This document shows, one piece after another, positions 6,700 through 15,297 of a DNA stretch of 19,949 nucleotides. The notes beneath the pieces were generated by a model. The model ran no database searches. It was not told where the DNA came from and saw only the letters and a program-made list of their open reading frames with translations. The DNA comes from Campylobacterales bacterium (GTDB taxonomy: Bacteria > Campylobacterota > Campylobacteria > Campylobacterales > QNZT01). Position numbers and translations under genes: made by a program. Positions within the stretch are counted from its first letter, which is position 1. Each line of letters starts with the position of its first letter. The stretch lies in assembly GCA_027081495.1 (NCBI GenBank), contig JALWKJ010000084.1, forward strand, positions 1-19,949. Reading direction: 5' to 3'.

Positions 6700-8463
6700 A
6701 TGAGAGAATCAAAAAGGGTTCGCGGGCTACTTTTAGGTAGTTCACTGGTATTCTTAAGCAGCACATATATCTTTGCGTTTAGCAATACCTTCAGACCGAA
6801 AGGGCTATATGGAAAACTAGAATATACTTTTTTAAAAGAAAATTCTAGTCTCACAAAAATCGACAGTACTTCACATATACAAAGATATGAAATAGGCTAT
6901 GAAAACTTCATCTACGATCCAAACCTATTTAAGTATGATATCTCAGGGACTCTTTATTTTAACAATACGAAAACTACGACCGACAAAGGTGAAGACTTAA
7001 CCAGAAATCTAAAGAGTATCAATTATAAAGCTTATTTGGACTTTATTCAGGGCTCAAGATTTCCTTTTACGGTTTTTGCCGAAAAAACGGATGTTCCTTT
7101 TGTAAGTCTCCTCTCTTTGAACACTACCTATTCAAATCAAAACATAACTAAATACGGTATTCATGGATCTTTGGATCTTTTAGATCATATAATAAAATAT
7201 TATTTCGGTACTCAAGATACGAACAGTCAATACCTAACTACTGATGAAAAAAGAAACGATACTCTATATTCACTCAAAATAAACAGAAATCTCGAACACT
7301 CGTTTTATGGACTAAGCTTTACTCACGGCAAAAGAGAATATAGTCGAAAAGCGCTTGCTACAAACGATGTTACGAAATGGAAAGACGACTCGACCGAAAT
7401 AAGAGCCGACTATACATGGAGACCTTCAAAAACGCTAAATGTCAGAACTTATGCCAAATATTACGATAGCGGATATTTTGATCTAAAAACAGCGACCGCG
7501 AGTCTGGATCTTTCCTGGAGACCCACAAGAAAATACAATGCCAATTTTGGGGTAATCGCGGAAAATATAAAAGATAACAATAATTCAACCGATTATGTAT
7601 CGATATACGGTGGAGGCAACTATAGAATAACTTCACATCTCTCAACAAGTCATTACTTTACGCTTTTTAATTTGCACAGCAATAACTTTAAGCAAAATTC
7701 AGGCTCAGTCAAAGGCGGTCTGGCTTATCGAAATAAAATCGGCAAATATATGACTTATTTTGTTGAAGGCGATACTGAGATCAAAGCCGAAAGAGGCGCA
7801 AACGCAAACGGCAATAACTTTCTATTAAATAAAGATTCCGTCTCTTATAACTTGGGTCTTGGATTTTCGAGAAGACTTGCAAATATTAAATCGACTTTTA
7901 ATTCAAATATCCGATATTATCTATATGATTCAAATATCGGTGAAAAGATCAACAGATATACATTTGCCGCAAGTATTTTGACAAAATTCAGTTCATCGCT
8001 TGTAAATAATTTTTCCGCAAATTACAGTAAAGTCACTAGAGATTATAAATACTACAATTCGATAAACAACCCTTCCTCGAATACCGAGATATTGACTCTT
8101 ACAGAAAGAGTAAGTTACTATGATACCTTGGGCATAAATGGAAAATTCAACGCCAATATCGGAATCAGATACTATGTCTCAAAATCCCAAAACAGAGCAA
8201 ATCCTTTTGCCGATATGAGTCTAAACTATCTCTTGTGGAGAAACCTCGTCTTTAAATCAAATGCGAGAGTAACAAACGACTTATACTCCGGAAATACGGA
8301 CTACACGGCTTTTATGGGGCTTGATTATCGCATCAGGCAACTCTCTTTTTCTACGGGCGTAAGATATATGGATAGACTAAATACCAATACGGATAAATTC
8401 GGTCGTCCGGATACGGGCTACGGTAGAAAAAATTTCTATGCGCAGATCAAGAGAGTTTTTTAA
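6700..8463 (+). CDS. Large outer-membrane beta-barrel protein, possible cytochrome conduit
   Basis: A 587-residue protein with a signal peptide (about 1-27, ending IFAFS). Throughout, it shows alternating polar and hydrophobic residues rich in Tyr, Asn, Ser and Thr, typical of transmembrane beta-strands. It ends in AQIKRVF, with the C-terminal Phe that the BAM machinery recognises. The length would allow some 20 or more strands, in the size range of MtrB/PioB-type conduit barrels and of the barrels in Geobacter porin-cytochrome clusters. I recognise no specific family and see no cysteine, so the CXXC known from Shewanella MtrB is absent. Its place between an isomerase and an NHL protein suggests a pore or sheath for cytochrome export or transmembrane electron transfer. 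That role is inferred. Confidence 0.82.
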   Translation: MRESKRVRGLLLGSSLVFLSSTYIFAFSNTFRPKGLYGKLEYTFLKENSSLTKIDSTSHIQRYEIGYENFIYDPNLFKYDISGTLYFNNTKTTTDKGEDLTRNLKSINYKAYLDFIQGSRFPFTVFAEKTDVPFVSLLSLNTTYSNQNITKYGIHGSLDLLDHIIKYYFGTQDTNSQYLTTDEKRNDTLYSLKINRNLEHSFYGLSFTHGKREYSRKALATNDVTKWKDDSTEIRADYTWRPSKTLNVRTYAKYYDSGYFDLKTATASLDLSWRPTRKYNANFGVIAENIKDNNNSTDYVSIYGGGNYRITSHLSTSHYFTLFNLHSNNFKQNSGSVKGGLAYRNKIGKYMTYFVEGDTEIKAERGANANGNNFLLNKDSVSYNLGLGFSRRLANIKSTFNSNIRYYLYDSNIGEKINRYTFAASILTKFSSSLVNNFSANYSKVTRDYKYYNSINNPSSNTEILTLTERVSYYDTLGINGKFNANIGIRYYVSKSQNRANPFADMSLNYLLWRNLVFKSNARVTNDLYSGNTDYTAFMGLDYRIRQLSFSTGVRYMDRLNTNTDKFGRPDTGYGRKNFYAQIKRVF

Positions 8464-8487
8464 AATTTCAATCAAGGCTTCAAGATC

Positions 8488-9510
8488 ATGAAAAAACAGA
8501 TTCTTCTGCTCATATCGATATTACCGCTGATCATTTACGCAAATACGAACAAACCCGCTTGGCCGCAACCTCCGGAACCTACGCGGATTATATACGAAAG
8601 TACTATTACAAACGCTAAAGATCTAAAAATTAAAAAAAGTTTCTTTACAAAAATTTGGGAATTTTTTGCCGGAGAGGATAAAAAAAGAGTAATCAAGCCC
8701 TTTGGTATGCATATCGACAACGATAACAGACTCTACATAACGGACATCGCGCTAAAAACCCTCTTCGTTTTTGATAAAAAACACAACAATAAACTATACA
8801 TTACCGGATCGAAAAAAGAGCCTTTTATATCGCCTATGGATATAGACACCGATAAAAAAGGCAATATTTATGTATCGGATTCTGTTAGGGGATTTATATA
8901 TGTCTTTAACAAAAACGGACAATTTCTAAGAAAAATCGGTAAAAAGAAGAGATTAAAAAGACCGGTGGGCATCGCGATAAATAAAAAAACCGATCAATTG
9001 TTTGTTGTCGATACCCTTAACGGGAATATCCAAGTCTATTCTCTTGACGGACAATTTATCAAAACAATCGGAAAACACGGTGAGAAAAACGGTCAATTCA
9101 ACAAACCTACATATTTGACGATAGATAAAAACGGTGATCTATATATCAGCGATACGATGAATCATAGAATACAAATATTTAACAAAGAAGGCAAATACCT
9201 CGGAAAGTTTGGTAAAATAGGAAATTCGATAGGCTCGTTTGCAAACCCGAGAGGAATAGATATTGATCAAAACGGCTATATTTATGTCAGCGATACGACT
9301 TTTCATACGATTCAGATATTTGACAAAAAAGGAAGATTAATGCTGGTTTTCGGTAGTTATGGAGAAAACATCGGTGAATTTGCCATACCTGAGGATTTAA
9401 CCGTTTCAAAAGAGAATATACTATATGTCGCGGACTCTTACAATATGCGGGTACAGGTTTTCAAGTTATTGACTTCTAAAGAGAACAATCAAACAATCGA
9501 TGAAAATTAA
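8488..9510 (+). CDS. Secreted NHL-repeat six-bladed beta-propeller protein
   Basis: A 340-residue protein with a signal peptide ending near IIYA (residue 18) and no lipobox. The mature start carries WPQPPEPTRIIYESTI, a longer form of the proline-rich motif in the 4494-5678 lipoprotein. Six blades follow, at YITD 83, YVSD 128, FVVD 172, YISD 219, YVSD 266 and YVAD 313. It is clearly a paralogue of the other propeller, but soluble and without the Lys-rich tail. It begins 24 bases after the barrel gene and overlaps the next gene by 11 bases, so all belong to one operon. It may act as a periplasmic or surface scaffold beside the barrel; no catalytic residues are evident. Confidence 0.9.
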   Translation: MKKQILLLISILPLIIYANTNKPAWPQPPEPTRIIYESTITNAKDLKIKKSFFTKIWEFFAGEDKKRVIKPFGMHIDNDNRLYITDIALKTLFVFDKKHNNKLYITGSKKEPFISPMDIDTDKKGNIYVSDSVRGFIYVFNKNGQFLRKIGKKKRLKRPVGIAINKKTDQLFVVDTLNGNIQVYSLDGQFIKTIGKHGEKNGQFNKPTYLTIDKNGDLYISDTMNHRIQIFNKEGKYLGKFGKIGNSIGSFANPRGIDIDQNGYIYVSDTTFHTIQIFDKKGRLMLVFGSYGENIGEFAIPEDLTVSKENILYVADSYNMRVQVFKLLTSKENNQTIDEN

Positions 9511-9985
9511 ACAAAATATATCCTCTTTTTTGTCCGTTTTTTTGATTTACGCTATAATTCTCACAAGTTTTCTTGATTTGAATGCCAATGATGAAGTAAA
9601 GAATATTAAATCAACGATCAAATCTTACAACAATGGCATAATTTATGCTTCAAGAGATGATAACAGCGATCGCTTAAGATCGTTTGCAAATAAAAAAATT
9701 GTGACAAAATTTCATCTGTGGCTAAAATCTTGGCATGACAACAATCTTTTTATGGACGCAAAAATAAAAGATATAAACTTTACAAAGGTTGATCTTTCAA
9801 ATCATAAAGCGGTTGCGATTACGAATGAACAGTGGTCATATAGATATATAAACATACAGACAAAAAAGGAAGTTCAACCTAAAACCGATATCAACTATAC
9901 CGTAAGATATAATCTGTCAAAAGAGGAAACAAAATGGATAATTCAAAAAATCGATGTTTTATCTGAAGAAAAACGGCAAAATTGA
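9500..9985 (+). CDS. Small secreted protein with NTF2/IMS-like domain
   Basis: A 161-residue protein with a hydrophobic signal sequence (about 8-29). The rest resembles an NTF2-like fold of the ARC6/IMS type. It has helices around IKSYNNGIIYASRD and KFHLWLKSWHDNNLF, then strands with MDAKIKDINFTKVDL, HKAVAITNEQWSYRYI, TDINYTVRYNLS and KWIIQKIDVL. Such domains usually bind proteins or small ligands and are often non-enzymatic. The gene overlaps the end of the propeller gene by 11 bases, so the two are translationally coupled. Its function is unknown; an accessory role in the same outer-membrane assembly is inferred. The fold is assigned by eye and is uncertain. Confidence 0.72.
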   Translation: MKIKQNISSFLSVFLIYAIILTSFLDLNANDEVKNIKSTIKSYNNGIIYASRDDNSDRLRSFANKKIVTKFHLWLKSWHDNNLFMDAKIKDINFTKVDLSNHKAVAITNEQWSYRYINIQTKKEVQPKTDINYTVRYNLSKEETKWIIQKIDVLSEEKRQN

Positions 9986-10011
9986 TTTATAAACTATTAA
10001 CGAAACGGCAG

Positions 10012-10017
10012 TATAAT
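10012..10017 (+). promoter_or_regulatory. Candidate promoter of the CcsBA gene
   Basis: A perfect TATAAT lies 27 bases after the preceding gene, with a predicted start near 10024 and a leader of about 65 bases. No well-spaced -35 box is seen. It suggests CcsBA can be transcribed apart from the operon before it. Confidence 0.45.
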
Positions 10018-10031
10018 CATATGTTATTATC

Positions 10032-10058
10032 GCGTCAAAAATAGTCTGAATTTGACGC
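10032..10058 (+). promoter_or_regulatory. Inverted repeat in the CcsBA leader
   Basis: GCGTCAAA (10032-10039) and TTTGACGC (10051-10058) form an exact 8-bp inverted repeat around an 11-base loop, 20 bases before the AAGGGG ribosome site. It could be an RNA hairpin affecting translation or a two-fold operator just downstream of the transcription start. Confidence 0.5.
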
Positions 10059-10088
10059 TACAATAAAATAAACTAACAAGGGGTGATT

Positions 10089-13000
10089 ATGGGGATAATC
10101 AAAAAGATATGGTCTTTTATCATATCTATGAAATTAATGCTTATATTGGTCGGCGTCTATGCAATCGCTATAGCCGCGGCAACTTTTATTGAAAACGATT
10201 ACGGAACGGAAACAGCCTGGGCGCTGGTCTTTAAAACGAGATGGTTTGAACTGCTTCAGATAGTACTAGCACTAAACTTGATCGGCAATATCATAAAGTA
10301 CAAAATGTATAAACCGAAAAAACTGCCCTCGCTAATATTTCACTTGGGATTTGTCGTTGTTCTAATCGGTGCGGCGATGACAAGATATGTCGGCTACGAA
10401 GGCGTCATGCATATAAGAGAGGGAATGAGCGAAAATAGAATGCTTTCTTCTGAAGCTTTTTTACAAACAAAGGCTACAAAAGGGAACCTTCAATACATAA
10501 ACGAAAAGCCTATTTTTCTTTCAGCCGCGGGTGGAAACGGCTTTGAACAGGTCACAAATATCGACGGTGAAAAACTCACCGTAAAATATAAAGATTTTAT
10601 AAAAAACGCTAAAAAAGCCGTTGTTGACGATCCAAACGGCAAACCGGCGATATCGCTTGTCGTTACGACTCCATCGGGTCCTGAAACTTTTTTCGTTCTC
10701 GATAAAGACTCTACGCAAGTTGGACCGTTTGTTTTTTATCTAAACAAAGCTCCCGATAGGTCAAGAAGATATATTCATATATACACCAAAAACGGAAAAT
10801 TTTACTTCACCTCAAATAGAAATATAAACTGGCTGACGATGGCGGATCAAAAAAGAGGAATCTACAAGGCAGGAAACGAGTATGAATTTAAAGGGAAAAG
10901 ACTTCTTACCATCGATGGGGTAAATGTTGTTCCAAAAGATATTAAACTTAAAGGGGCGGTAAAAATAGTCTCCAAACAAGCTTCTGACGGCAAAGTCGAT
11001 CTTAAGACTCAAAACGGTTTGTCCGCGCTTGTCGTCGAAGTGGAATACAAAGGTCAGAAAAAGACGGTACCGCTTATGGGTATGGGACGAAGATTTAAAG
11101 GATATGAGTCAAATCTTAAATTCGACGATATCGATGTAACTCTCGAATGGGGTTCAAAAGAACTTAGTTTACCTTTTTCGCTATATTTAAAGGAATTCGT
11201 AATGGACAAATATGCCGGATCAATGAGCCCTTCATCGTATGAAAGTCATGTCGTTCTCATTGATGAAAAAAACAACATTAAAAAACCGTATGAAATATAT
11301 ATGAATCATACTCTCTCCTATGGAGGATTTAAGTTTTTCCAGTCTTCTTATGATCAAGATGAAAAAGGTACGATTTTATCGGTCAATCATGATCCCGGGA
11401 AATGGCCTACATACATCGGCTACATCTTACTTGCGGTCGGTTTTTTTCTAAACCTGATCAGCCCTTACAGTAGATTTGGAAAACTAGCTAGAACAAGATA
11501 CGGAAAAGTCAATAGCTTCTTGTTTATCTCTTTTCTTGCTATGAGCTCTTTTGTTTCTCAACCTCTTTTCGCGAAAGATGCAAACAATCATAGCGGTCAC
11601 AATCATCCCCAGGGCATGCATAATCCTACAAAAGAACAGATAATAGACTATATCAAGAGAGTCGATAAAGAGTATGCGGAAAACTTCTCTTCGCTGATCA
11701 TTCAAGACAGAGGCGGAAGAATGAAGCCTATCGATACGGTTTCAATCGATGTCTTAAACAAAATATACGGCAAATCGTCGATTTTTGGACTAGATCATAA
11801 CCGGGTATTTGTAGGTATGATAACGGCGGCGCCTTATTGGCAAACGATAAAAATGATAAAAGTATCGCATCCGCAAGTCAAGGCGCTGCTAGGAATAGAT
11901 AAAAATGAAAAATATTTTTCATTTGACTCCGTTTTTAATAATAAAGGTCAATACAAACTCGCTGAAGCGGTTTCGACAGCGCATAGAAAAAAACCCGCGC
12001 AAAGGGGTAAATTCGACAAGGATCTTATAAAGGTAGATGAAAGAATCAATGTCGCGTATATGGTTTACCAAGGAGATATGCTAAGAGCCTATCCTCTTGA
12101 AGGCGCTCCAAACAACAAATGGTACACGCCGTCGGAAGTTATGAAAGTATTTCCTCCAAAAGAGAAAACTTATATGCAAAAACTCTTGACGAAAAATTAT
12201 CGAGGCGTGCAAAAAGGCATGGATACGGGCGACTGGTCGATCGCGAACCAAACGCTTGATGAAATCAAACGGTATCAGTCCAAAGTAGGCGCGGCCGTTA
12301 TGCCCTCTTCTTCTCGCGTAAATATGGAGATACTTTACAATAGAATGAACATCTTTGATAAATTGACCGTTATCTATTTGATTTCCGGTTTTATTCTGCT
12401 TACGATAATTTTTATCAAATTGGTAAAGCCAAACCTAAATACAAGATTTATTACAAAAATTATTATCGGCATTATGATACTTGCGTTCATCGCACATACT
12501 ATCAATCTTGGAATAAGATGGTATATCGGCGGACATGCGCCTTGGAGTAACGGATACGAAGCGATGCTGTATATTTCGTGGACTACGGTGCTAGCGGGTC
12601 TCTCTTTTGCGAGACAATCTGATTTTTCGGTCGCTACTACGGCGATATTTGCCGGGCTTACGCTTTTTACGGCTCATCTTAGCTGGTTGGATCCTCAGAT
12701 CACAAACATCGTTCCGGTATTAAAATCTTATTGGCTCACAATCCATGTATCGGTTATCACTGCAAGCTATGGATTCTTGGGTCTTAGTACGCTTTTGGGA
12801 TTTATCACGCTGATACTTTTTATCATGATTCGAAAAAGAGGCAACAACGCCGTTAACGAACAAATAGTCTTGAACATAAAAGAGGCGACAAGAATCAACG
12901 AGATGTCGATGATACTCGGTATTTCTCTTCTAACAGTCGGTAACTTTTTAGGAGGCGTTTGGGCGAACGAGAGCTGGGGAAGATACTGGGGATGGGATCC

Positions 13001-13310
13001 AAAAGAGACATGGACGCTTGTGAGCATACTCGTATATACCATAGTCCTTCATATGAGATTTGTTCCTAAACTAAACACGCCGTTTACATTTGCGGTGGCT
13101 TCGGTCGTAGCGTACAGCTCGATTATCATGACATACTTTGGGGTAAACTATTACCTAAGCGGTATGCACTCGTATGCGGCGGGAGATCCGGTACCCGTTC
13201 CTTCATGGATATATTATGTACTAGCCGTTGTCGCCGCGACAATCTTTTTGGCGTACGGCAAGTCGGATGCTATCAAAAGAGTTAAGAAAGCGAAAGTAAA
13301 AGCCAAATAA
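10089..13310 (+). CDS. ccsBA: CcsBA-type cytochrome c synthetase (fused ResB and CcsA)
   Basis: A 1073-residue fused System II haem lyase, which exports haem and attaches it to CXXCH apocytochromes in the periplasm. I prefer the ATG at 10089 (AAGGGG at 10078-10083, five-base spacer); the GTG at 10083 would overlap that site. The ResB half has membrane segments near 14-34, 52-70 and 83-100, with IFHLGF and TRYVGYEGVMHIREG. A large periplasmic part follows, then a segment near 442-458. After a His-rich linker (HSGHNHPQGMH), the CcsA half (about 755-1055) carries the WWD haem-binding motif, WGWDPKETW around 967-975, and histidines in TIHVSVITASY and YLSGMHSYA. Fused forms of this size are typical of Campylobacterota. 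The many cytochrome genes on both sides are its likely clients. Confidence 0.97.
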   Translation: MGIIKKIWSFIISMKLMLILVGVYAIAIAAATFIENDYGTETAWALVFKTRWFELLQIVLALNLIGNIIKYKMYKPKKLPSLIFHLGFVVVLIGAAMTRYVGYEGVMHIREGMSENRMLSSEAFLQTKATKGNLQYINEKPIFLSAAGGNGFEQVTNIDGEKLTVKYKDFIKNAKKAVVDDPNGKPAISLVVTTPSGPETFFVLDKDSTQVGPFVFYLNKAPDRSRRYIHIYTKNGKFYFTSNRNINWLTMADQKRGIYKAGNEYEFKGKRLLTIDGVNVVPKDIKLKGAVKIVSKQASDGKVDLKTQNGLSALVVEVEYKGQKKTVPLMGMGRRFKGYESNLKFDDIDVTLEWGSKELSLPFSLYLKEFVMDKYAGSMSPSSYESHVVLIDEKNNIKKPYEIYMNHTLSYGGFKFFQSSYDQDEKGTILSVNHDPGKWPTYIGYILLAVGFFLNLISPYSRFGKLARTRYGKVNSFLFISFLAMSSFVSQPLFAKDANNHSGHNHPQGMHNPTKEQIIDYIKRVDKEYAENFSSLIIQDRGGRMKPIDTVSIDVLNKIYGKSSIFGLDHNRVFVGMITAAPYWQTIKMIKVSHPQVKALLGIDKNEKYFSFDSVFNNKGQYKLAEAVSTAHRKKPAQRGKFDKDLIKVDERINVAYMVYQGDMLRAYPLEGAPNNKWYTPSEVMKVFPPKEKTYMQKLLTKNYRGVQKGMDTGDWSIANQTLDEIKRYQSKVGAAVMPSSSRVNMEILYNRMNIFDKLTVIYLISGFILLTIIFIKLVKPNLNTRFITKIIIGIMILAFIAHTINLGIRWYIGGHAPWSNGYEAMLYISWTTVLAGLSFARQSDFSVATTAIFAGLTLFTAHLSWLDPQITNIVPVLKSYWLTIHVSVITASYGFLGLSTLLGFITLILFIMIRKRGNNAVNEQIVLNIKEATRINEMSMILGISLLTVGNFLGGVWANESWGRYWGWDPKETWTLVSILVYTIVLHMRFVPKLNTPFTFAVASVVAYSSIIMTYFGVNYYLSGMHSYAAGDPVPVPSWIYYVLAVVAATIFLAYGKSDAIKRVKKAKVKAK

Positions 13311-13324
13311 GGCTTTTACTTTTT
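13293..13324 (+). terminator. ccsBA: Rho-independent terminator overlapping the ccsBA stop codon
   Basis: The 12-bp stem AAAGTAAAAGCC / GGCTTTTACTTT encloses a six-base loop AAATAA that contains the stop codon, and a T-run follows. The stem begins inside the coding region. The convergent minus-strand operon ends nine bases beyond it at 13333, so the same hairpin may also stop transcription from that side, although the T-run there is weaker. Confidence 0.85.
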
Positions 13325-13332
13325 AAAAAAGA

Positions 13333-14112
13333 TTAAAATTCAACCTCGACGACTAAGTTCAATCCCCACATAGAATTGCTATCGGCCTTAGAAAGATAAT
13401 TAACCGCGTCAAGGCATACTCCAACATTTTCAAATGTCATATATTTTACGCCAAAACCGTAACTAAAGCCGTTTTTGTCAACATTTTCACCTTGCAAATT
13501 TGAATTGCCGTAACCCGCAAGAGCGTAAAGTAGCAAATCTTCGTTGAAATTATATTTCGGTCTTAAGTAGATTGCGAGATTTTTAAATTTTGTGCCGTCG
13601 GCTTCATTGACGATACCGTAAGTACCCCTTATTTCAGTTGATAGGTACTCAAAAACATTATAACCGAACTTCGCCATAAAACCTATTTGTCTATCCTGGG
13701 TAGTTCTATTGGTAAAAATCGTAGCTCTGCCGTCACTATCCGAACCAATCGCACTTAAGGCTATTCCTAAATAAAATACTGGATGATATGAAGATTTTTT
13801 ATGTTTTTTTACGCTTTTTTCAAAACCGCTTGTCGTTAGATCTGACTTTTCTTCACCGATTTTCGGTTTTTTAATTACGCTTTTATCTTTCGTAAATCCT
13901 ACGGTATCTGAAATCGTCTCTTTTGAAATCGGAATCTTTTTAGGTCGCTCTATCTTTTTTTCAACCGTCGGTTTTGATTTTTTTTTGACAACCGCTTCGG
14001 CCTTCTCTAAATCTTGGGCATCATAATCGGTCAAACTTTTTACATTCGGTCCCGCATAACTTACGGAATATATAGCTAGTATCGAAACTATGCTCAATGT
14101 TAATTTTTTCAT
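13333..14112 (-). CDS. Small outer-membrane beta-barrel protein with long charged N-terminal linker
   Basis: A 259-residue protein with a signal peptide ending SVSYA (residue 20). A Lys/Glu-rich, low-complexity segment follows (about 21-105, with KKKSKPTVEKK and RPKKIPISK). The C-terminal ~150 residues look like a small, probably eight-stranded, barrel: FYLGIALSAIGSD, QIGFMAKFGYNVFEYLSTEIRGTYG, LAIYLRPKYNF, LLLYALAGYGNSN, GFSYGFGVKYM and an ending NLVVEVEF with terminal Phe. This matches the OmpA-barrel / OMP_b-brl type. It is the last gene of the multihaem operon, 42 bases after the 8-haem gene. The basic linker could reach into the periplasm to contact cytochromes or peptidoglycan; that is inference. 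No peptidoglycan-binding domain is seen. Confidence 0.85.
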   Translation of the reverse strand: MKKLTLSIVSILAIYSVSYAGPNVKSLTDYDAQDLEKAEAVVKKKSKPTVEKKIERPKKIPISKETISDTVGFTKDKSVIKKPKIGEEKSDLTTSGFEKSVKKHKKSSYHPVFYLGIALSAIGSDSDGRATIFTNRTTQDRQIGFMAKFGYNVFEYLSTEIRGTYGIVNEADGTKFKNLAIYLRPKYNFNEDLLLYALAGYGNSNLQGENVDKNGFSYGFGVKYMTFENVGVCLDAVNYLSKADSNSMWGLNLVVEVEF

Positions 14113-14154
14113 CGTAAACCTTGTGAAATTTTAATTTTATATTATCAAACTAAT

Positions 14155-15297
14155 TTATTTTTTATGGCACATTATGCACAAGCTTTTATATCCTTTGTAA
14201 TCGTTTTGTGTCAAAAAACTGCTATTTGACGCATGCGGATTATGACAACTCGTACATCTGAGCTCCCTTGTAGGGTCTGTCGGATCTTTAAAACCGCTTG
14301 TTGGATGTTTTTTTCTTGAAAACGCATTAACGATATGACCGGAAATTTTCTTTTTAACATGACAACTGACACAAAGTTCGTTTATACTATCCGCCCTTAT
14401 GATTCCTCTTGTGTCCGATGAGTGGGGATTATGACATTTGTTACATTTTCCAAGAGAAAAAGGCTCGTGTTGAACCTTTTTTGATTTCCATATTTTTTTC
14501 TCTTTTTTGTGGCAGGAAAAGCATTTTTTTGCTATGGGGTCGGGAAAAAGAAATTTCGATTTTTCTATGCCTAAATTTTGCGAATTTTCTCTATAACCAT
14601 GACATGAACTACAAGCCCATGGGTTTTTTTCGTTATGCACATATTTTCTTGAAACGATATCTTTATGACAAGTATAACAATTTGACATCTGCGGTTTTCT
14701 AAAAGCGACTCCGACCGTATCGTTTGGATACATTTTATGGCATTTGGAACATTTAGATTCATTTACGAAATTATGAAAATATTTTTTCACATATCCGCTT
14801 GGAGAATATTTGTATTTTTTGTATAATCTCGAAACCACATATACGGACACTCCTACTTCGCTAAAAAGTACATTTTTGCAAAACGCCTTGACTCTTATAG
14901 TGTTGATTCCGTCGTTAAAATATAGAGACTTACAATAAAGATTCTCTTTTTTATCTATTTTAACCGTATCCGTTAAAAAATCGTCAACAAAAATTTTTAT
15001 CTCATCAATAGCGTTATTCTTTATTTTTACCGATAGCGTACCGTACTGCTCTTTATAAACCGATCTATCAAGAGGCATAAGGATTTCAAGCATTCTATTT
15101 GAAATAGGCAAAGTGAGTTTCTTATTCAGAGATCTCTCTTCTTCCCTTAAAAAGGTGGTATCTTTGCCGATATTCGTATCGTTTACGATCACGGACTTGT
15201 TAAAATCGGATTCAACTTTTTTCACGCTTTTTTGCGTACCGCTGCAATTTACTATTATCATAAAAATAAAAAGATAAAAAAAATGCTTTTTACTCAT
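14155..15297 (-). CDS. Octahaem cytochrome c with N-terminal Ig-like domain, probable lipoprotein
   Basis: A 380-residue protein with a short hydrophobic leader ending IIVNCSG. C18 could be lipidated, but Asn at -1 is unusual for a lipobox. A beta-sandwich-like region (about 67-160: EILMPLDRSVY, LYCKSLYFNDGINTIRVKAF) precedes eight haem sites in order: CSKCH, CYTCH, CSSCH, CFSCH, CNKCH, CVSCH, CTSCH, CIMCH. CxxCHNPHASN-type repeats give extra histidines for bis-His ligation. It is a tandem paralogue of the 7-haem protein encoded just upstream, and its start overlaps that gene by eight bases. A place at the outer membrane, handing electrons to the exported cytochrome or the barrel, is inferred from the possible lipid anchor and gene order. 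Confidence 0.9.
   Translation of the reverse strand: MSKKHFFYLFIFMIIVNCSGTQKSVKKVESDFNKSVIVNDTNIGKDTTFLREEERSLNKKLTLPISNRMLEILMPLDRSVYKEQYGTLSVKIKNNAIDEIKIFVDDFLTDTVKIDKKENLYCKSLYFNDGINTIRVKAFCKNVLFSEVGVSVYVVSRLYKKYKYSPSGYVKKYFHNFVNESKCSKCHKMYPNDTVGVAFRKPQMSNCYTCHKDIVSRKYVHNEKNPWACSSCHGYRENSQNLGIEKSKFLFPDPIAKKCFSCHKKEKKIWKSKKVQHEPFSLGKCNKCHNPHSSDTRGIIRADSINELCVSCHVKKKISGHIVNAFSRKKHPTSGFKDPTDPTRELRCTSCHNPHASNSSFLTQNDYKGYKSLCIMCHKK

Noticed and set aside
14409..14702. Plus-strand open frame opposite the 8-haem cytochrome
   Set aside because: It is a by-product of antisense CxxCH-rich coding sequence; its own translation shows no signal peptide or domain.
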